9,057 nt of DNA from Lentimicrobium sp. (GTDB lineage: Bacteria; Bacteroidota; Bacteroidia; Flavobacteriales; Flavobacteriaceae). The notes beneath the pieces are model-generated. The model did not search any database. It had not been told where the DNA came from and saw only the letters and a program-made list of their open reading frames with translations. This document shows positions 6,479 to 9,057 of this stretch, piece by piece. How positions within the stretch are numbered: the first letter of the stretch is position 1; every line of letters begins with the position of its first letter. The translations under genes were made by a program, and so were the position numbers. The DNA lies in assembly GCA_022758945.1 (NCBI GenBank), contig JAEMQE010000166.1, positions 1-9,057 of the forward strand, given 5' to 3'.

Positions 6479-6505
6479 TATCTAGTTTTTTAATAAATAA
6501 CTGTG

Positions 6506-6536
6506 CAAATATAGTGTTTTTTTTATAAATCAAAAA
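6506..6536 (-). promoter_or_regulatory. Promoter of rimP-nusA-infB
   Basis: On the minus strand TTTTTG (6536-6531), a 17-nt spacer and TATATTTG (6513-6506) give an exact Bacteroidota sigma-A promoter. The expected start is about 6498-6502, giving a leader of roughly 55-60 nt before rimP. It is back to back with the promoter of the universal stress protein gene. Confidence 0.78.
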
Positions 6537-6539
6537 TGA

Positions 6540-6570
6540 TTGTTTTATGTTAAAAAATTTTGTAAATTTA
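6540..6570 (+). promoter_or_regulatory. Probable promoter of the universal stress protein gene
   Basis: TTG (6540-6542), a 20-nt spacer and TAAATTTA (6563-6570) match the consensus except for the final G of the -7 box. It lies 52 nt before the ATG at 6623 and is the best candidate in the divergent gap with rimP. Confidence 0.4.
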
Positions 6571-6622
6571 ATCTCCCAAATATTGCGTCCAGTTTATCAA
6601 ATAATTTGAAACTTTTTTAATT

Positions 6623-7447
6623 ATGAAACGGATTTTAATACCAGTTGATTTTTCTGAATATTCAGAAGAAGCTCTAAAAGTAGCGGCACAAATTGCCCGA
6701 AAGAACAATAGTGAACTCGTTTTGTTGCACTTATTGGAATTACCACACCAAGCAAATGCCTTAATTGGAAGCGGCAGTAGCATTCCCGAAATTATGTTTT
6801 TTAAAAACAAAGCAATTGCCAAACTGGAAGAATTAATGGATGCAGACTATTTAAAAGGAATTAATGTGTCTGAAGCCATTGAGTTTAAAAATGTATCCGA
6901 AGGTATTATTGACGCAAGTATAAAAAATGATGTCAATTTAATTGTAATGGGCTCACACGGAACATCCGGATTTAAAGAATTACTTGTTGGTTCCAATACC
7001 GAAAAAGTCGTTCGTTTCTCTAATATTCCTGTTTTAGTTATTAAAAAAAAGGCGAAAGAATTTAAATCAAGAAACTTTGTCTTTGCCTCAGATTTTTCAA
7101 AAGAAACTCGAAAACCATTCAGAAAAATGATTGAATTTGCGAAAATTTTCGATTCAAATCTGTTTTTAGTAATGATTTGTACACCCAATAGCTTTAAAAC
7201 CACCACTGCTGCCGAAAGAACCATGAGTGATTTCATTGCTAATTTTGATATCGAAAACTATTCTACCCACATATATAATGATACTAATGTAGAAAACGGA
7301 ATCATTAATTTTGCTAATAGCGTAGATGCAGATTTAATAGGTATGTGCACTCATGGAAGAACTGGGTTGGCTCATTTTTTTAATGGAAGCATCGGTGAAG
7401 AATTAGTAAATCACGCTGTAAAACCTGTGATAACTTTCAAAATGTGA
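6623..7447 (+). CDS. Two-domain universal stress protein (UspA family)
   Basis: 274-residue cytoplasmic protein built of two tandem Usp alpha/beta domains. Domain 1 (about 1-141) begins with strand KRILIPVDFSEYSEEALKVA, where the Asp in PVDF is the usual nucleotide-contacting position, and carries the ATP-binding signature G-2x-G-9x-G-S at 110-124 (GSHG...GS), followed by PVLVI. Domain 2 (about 150-274) starts NFVFASDFSKETRKPF. Its signature is altered: C242 replaces the first Gly (CTHG at 242-245, GS at 255-256), so nucleotide binding there may differ. Tandem Usp proteins are common in Bacteroidota and are linked to starvation and oxygen or energy stress; the specific signal here is unknown. 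The gene is monocistronic, transcribed away from rimP, and probably ends at the shared terminator at 7553-7584. Confidence 0.93.
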   Translation: MKRILIPVDFSEYSEEALKVAAQIARKNNSELVLLHLLELPHQANALIGSGSSIPEIMFFKNKAIAKLEELMDADYLKGINVSEAIEFKNVSEGIIDASIKNDVNLIVMGSHGTSGFKELLVGSNTEKVVRFSNIPVLVIKKKAKEFKSRNFVFASDFSKETRKPFRKMIEFAKIFDSNLFLVMICTPNSFKTTTAAERTMSDFIANFDIENYSTHIYNDTNVENGIINFANSVDADLIGMCTHGRTGLAHFFNGSIGEELVNHAVKPVITFKM

Positions 7448-7552
7448 TTTATGTAGGAAGAAAAACCCGTTAAATCAAGGTAAAACTATTTGTAATTTTG
7501 CCTGAAGATCTTTTAAAAAACAATAAAAACGTTTTCATATACAATTTTGCAT

Positions 7553-7584
7553 AAAAAAACCTCTCAATACTTGAGAGGTTTTTT
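7553..7584. terminator. Bidirectional intrinsic terminator (usp / tRNA-Gln)
   Basis: CCTCTCAA and TTGAGAGG form a perfect 8-bp stem (7560-7567 with 7571-7578) around loop TAC. The stem is flanked by seven A on the left and six T on the right, so the A/T tracts give a T-run in both directions. It ends 2 nt from the 3' end of the convergent tRNA gene and 105 nt after the stress-protein stop codon, and probably serves both. Confidence 0.9.
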
Positions 7585-7585
7585 G

Positions 7586-7656
7586 TTGGTCTACCAGGAC
7601 TCGAACCTGGAAAGACTGCACCAAAAACAGTTGTGTTACCATTACACCATAGACCA
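7586..7656 (-). tRNA. tRNA-Gln (anticodon TTG)
   Basis: 71-nt cloverleaf on the minus strand. The acceptor stem is TGGTCTA paired with TAGACCA, with discriminator A. The D arm is GTG...CAC. The anticodon stem is ACTGT/GCAGT with loop TTTTGGT, giving anticodon TTG (positions 7624-7622), which reads CAA and, by wobble, CAG. The variable loop is CTTT and the T arm is CCAGG-TTCGAGT-CCTGG. The 3' CCA is not encoded. The U1-A72 acceptor pair and the U/G-rich anticodon loop are typical of tRNA-Gln. It has its own promoter at 7680-7710 and terminator at 7553-7584. Confidence 0.97.
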
Positions 7657-7679
7657 ATTGCATTGCTGTTAAGCGAGTG

Positions 7680-7710
7680 CAAATTTAATATAAATTTTAG
7701 TTTCTACAAA
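7680..7710 (-). promoter_or_regulatory. Promoter of tRNA-Gln
   Basis: On the minus strand TTTG (7710-7707), a 19-nt spacer and TAAATTTG (7687-7680) fit the Bacteroidota consensus exactly. The start would be about 7673-7676, roughly 18 nt before the mature tRNA 5' end, a normal short leader for RNase P removal. Confidence 0.78.
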
Positions 7711-8039
7711 TTTTTATTCCTTTTTATCAAAAAACTTTTCCATTACTCAGATAGATTATAGAATTTTTTTATCCAACGCATCTCCTTTTATAGTTTCACC
7801 AATAAGTTTAAAAATAAATAAACCCTTGTAGTCGATACATATAGCCTACATCAACTACAACACGAAAGGATTAGTAAAGTAGAAAGGCATTAATTTATCT
7901 TCGAGTATTTATTAAGCTGCAAGTTTTGTGTTTGTTTAAAAAGTCAGTTAGATATTTTCCAAACTTAAACGACTTGAAAAATTAATGGTTGTTTAATAAT
8001 TCTTCTTTTTCATAAGACTGTAAAATTTCAAAATTCAAC
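7711..8039. other. Gene-poor stretch with no supported gene
   Basis: About 330 bases of AT-rich sequence between the tRNA promoter and the cytochrome terminator. Both strands were read. The only clear structure is the inverted repeat at 7826-7860. One minus-strand frame (about 7840 to 7755) reads protein-like for some 28 codons (DYKGLFIF, IGETIKGDALDKKIL) but begins right after a stop and has no start codon, so at most it is a decayed fragment. Confidence 0.5.
7826..7860. repeat. 11-bp imperfect inverted repeat
   Basis: TTGTAGTCGAT (7826-7836) and ATCAACTACAA (7850-7860) are inverted copies with a single mismatch, separated by 13 bases. There is no T-run on either side, so this is not an intrinsic terminator. 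It could be a protein-binding site, an RNA hairpin or a mobile-element scar; nothing in the sequence decides between them. Confidence 0.55.
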
Positions 8040-8073
8040 AAAAAAAATGAGGTTTTAAAAACCTCATTTTTTT
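8040..8073. terminator. Intrinsic terminator after the cytochrome c gene
   Basis: AATGAGGTTTT and AAAACCTCATT form a stem centred on about 8057, flanked by an A-run (8040-8047) and a T-run (8067-8073). It works in principle in both directions. It lies 35 nt beyond the stop codon of the minus-strand cytochrome gene, which it should end. Confidence 0.82.
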
Positions 8074-8108
8074 GATTTATAAAGTGTATCGTTTAGGACT
8101 TTATAATA

Positions 8109-8522
8109 TTACTTTTTCTTAAAAGTGCGGATATAATTAACAATGTCCCATCGCTGATCATTAGTTAAATCTTTTAATGGCATAGGTCGTCTTCCTTCAG
8201 ATATTTTCCAAAACAATTCACCGTCTGATTGTTTCTGGATTGCATCAGAGCCTAAATCTGTTACTTTTTTTTGAACTTTCTCTGCCTTCAAACCATCTCC
8301 ATTACCTCTTTTTCCATGGCATCGAACACAATCTATCTGATAAGAATTTTTTCCTCTTTCAAGCGAAGAGGCATCTGCAGGAAATGGATTTTTCATATTC
8401 ATAGCTGTTTTGGGAACATTCCAAGGCGCTAGATGTTGGGCAGAAGCAATTGACACAAACATCAATGCAATTACAATGAATACTAATTTTGTAACGATTT
8501 TTTTTTGAGAATTGTTTTTCAT
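8109..8522 (-). CDS. Secreted monohaem class I cytochrome c
   Basis: 137-residue exported electron carrier. Residues 1-28 are a signal peptide (basic KNNSQKK, hydrophobic VFIVIALMFVSI, cleavage after ASA). The mature part starts QHLAPWNVPKTAMNMKNP, a segment common in Bacteroidota cytochromes of this type, then has one haem-binding motif CVRCH (65-69) followed by GKRGNGDG. M114 in RRPMP is the likely sixth haem ligand, and the C-terminal helix (DQRWDIVNYIRTF) closes the fold. Haem is attached in the periplasm, and it probably shuttles electrons between a quinol-oxidising complex and a terminal oxidase or reductase; the partner is not in the window. The ATG at 8522 is preferred over one at 8540, which lies within a tandem repeat and would put MLKINI before the signal peptide. 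It has its own promoter and terminator, so it is monocistronic. Confidence 0.93.
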   Translation of the reverse strand: MKNNSQKKIVTKLVFIVIALMFVSIASAQHLAPWNVPKTAMNMKNPFPADASSLERGKNSYQIDCVRCHGKRGNGDGLKAEKVQKKVTDLGSDAIQKQSDGELFWKISEGRRPMPLKDLTNDQRWDIVNYIRTFKKK

Positions 8523-8536
8523 AATATTGATTTTTA

Positions 8537-8568
8537 ACAAAATTGATTAAAAACAAAATTGATTAAAA
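8537..8568 (-). repeat. Tandem 16-bp repeats in the cytochrome c leader
   Basis: The 16-mer ACAAAATTGATTAAAA (plus strand) occurs twice head to tail, at 8537-8552 and 8553-8568, with no mismatch. A third, degenerate copy (around 8523-8536, aatattgattttta) runs up to the start codon. The repeats lie between the promoter and the ATG, so a change in copy number would change leader length and possibly expression. Confidence 0.8.
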
Positions 8569-8610
8569 AAAACCGTAGGATTACACAAACGCTTTTTTAA
8601 AAATCATACA

Positions 8611-8618
8611 CAAATTTA
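8611..8618 (-). promoter_or_regulatory. -7 box of the cytochrome c promoter
   Basis: On the minus strand TAAATTTG (8618-8611) matches TAnnTTTG exactly. No good TTG is seen 17-20 nt upstream, so the promoter may depend on an activator or be weak. It implies a leader of about 85 nt that contains the tandem 16-bp repeats. Confidence 0.45.
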
Positions 8619-8639
8619 CACAATTTATAGGATTAAGAC

Positions 8640-9057
8640 ATCATAAAAAAGTACTTTTTTATCTATATATTGTAAGATTTTTAGGCAAATAACTTATTTT
8701 CATACGCAAATAAAAAGAGGATAAAAAGGTGTTAATTAAGAACTTAAACAAAAATGAACACATAACAATAGTAATTGTTGCGTAGCCTATTCAAAATTTT
8801 AAAATAAGAGTTAGAAACAACCTCTTTAAAAGCAATTTAAACAAGGTTTATTTAAAGGAAAATCTTAACTTCATAATAGTACTTTGATTATTAATTGGTA
8901 TATGTAATAAACTATAATCATCAATTACTGCACAAAAGATTCTTGCGGCAATGAGGATACCCAAAATATTTTAGTTATATCAAATTTGTTTTTTAGAAAT
9001 TATTGTTAATGCTCGTGTCATTACATAAAAAAACATTTTCTTTGTATCTCAAAAAAA
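8640..9057. other. Gene-poor right end with no supported gene
   Basis: About 400 AT-rich bases with frequent stops in all frames. The longest plausible frame is a 34-codon minus-strand one (8763-8659, starting MCSFLFKF) with no promoter match or family pattern. No tRNA, terminator or clear repeat was found. The region is probably upstream sequence of a gene beyond the right edge. Confidence 0.5.

Noticed and set aside
6847..7236. Minus-strand 129-codon frame opposite the stress-protein gene
   Set aside because: It is a shadow of the UspA-family gene, whose motifs are clear on the plus strand.
7470..7682. Minus-strand 70-codon frame across the tRNA
   Set aside because: It overlaps the entire tRNA-Gln and its terminator, so it cannot be a credible coding region.
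7755..7840. Protein-like minus-strand stretch containing IGETIKGDALDKKIL
   Set aside because: It has no start codon and begins directly after an in-frame stop; too short to distinguish a gene relic from chance.
8659..8763. 34-codon minus-strand frame starting MCSFLFKF
   Set aside because: It is short and AT-driven, with no -7 box and no recognisable pattern; not enough to call a gene.
1..9057. CRISPR array, insertion sequence or prophage
   Set aside because: No regularly spaced repeats, transposase motifs, terminal inverted repeats with target duplications, or phage genes were seen.

Overview
The window looks like chromosome from a low-GC member of the Bacteroidota, most likely Flavobacterium or a close relative. 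The IF-2, NusA and RimP proteins have the Bacteroidota form (a long Pro/Lys/Glu linker in IF-2, a NusA that ends soon after KH2). Genes lack Shine-Dalgarno sequences. Almost every transcription unit is preceded by the Bacteroidota sigma-A -7 box TAnnTTTG, in four cases with a TTG or TTTG about 17-20 nt upstream. The genus is an inference from sequence style, since no search was run.

Layout from left to right. A secreted SPOR-domain protein (159-548, +) starts just right of a divergent promoter that points off the left edge. A two-gene toxin-antitoxin module follows (658-1181, +): the antitoxin is intact, but the RelE/ParE-type toxin carries an in-frame TGA. Converging on it are two tandem paralogous 59-residue membrane-hairpin proteins (1243-1422 and 1477-1656, -). 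The housekeeping operon rimP-nusA-infB (6443 to 1739, -) fills the centre and ends at an intrinsic terminator (1692-1719). Its own short leader contains a strong terminator-shaped hairpin between promoter and rimP. Divergent from rimP is a two-domain universal stress protein (6623-7447, +). It shares a bidirectional terminator with a convergent tRNA-Gln(TTG) (7586-7656, -). After a gene-poor stretch with one long inverted repeat comes a secreted monohaem cytochrome c (8109-8522, -) with tandem 16-bp repeats in its leader. The last 400 bases hold no convincing gene.

How the genes work together. RimP matures the 30S subunit, NusA controls pausing, termination and antitermination, and IF-2 places initiator tRNA on the ribosome, so the central operon couples transcription to translation. 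The promoter-proximal hairpin is well placed for feedback by NusA or by the translation state, and is the most interesting regulatory feature here. The stretch 549-1691 between the SPOR gene and infB has accessory character (a broken toxin-antitoxin pair, duplicated small membrane proteins, a GC-rich hairpin element), unlike the housekeeping genes around it.
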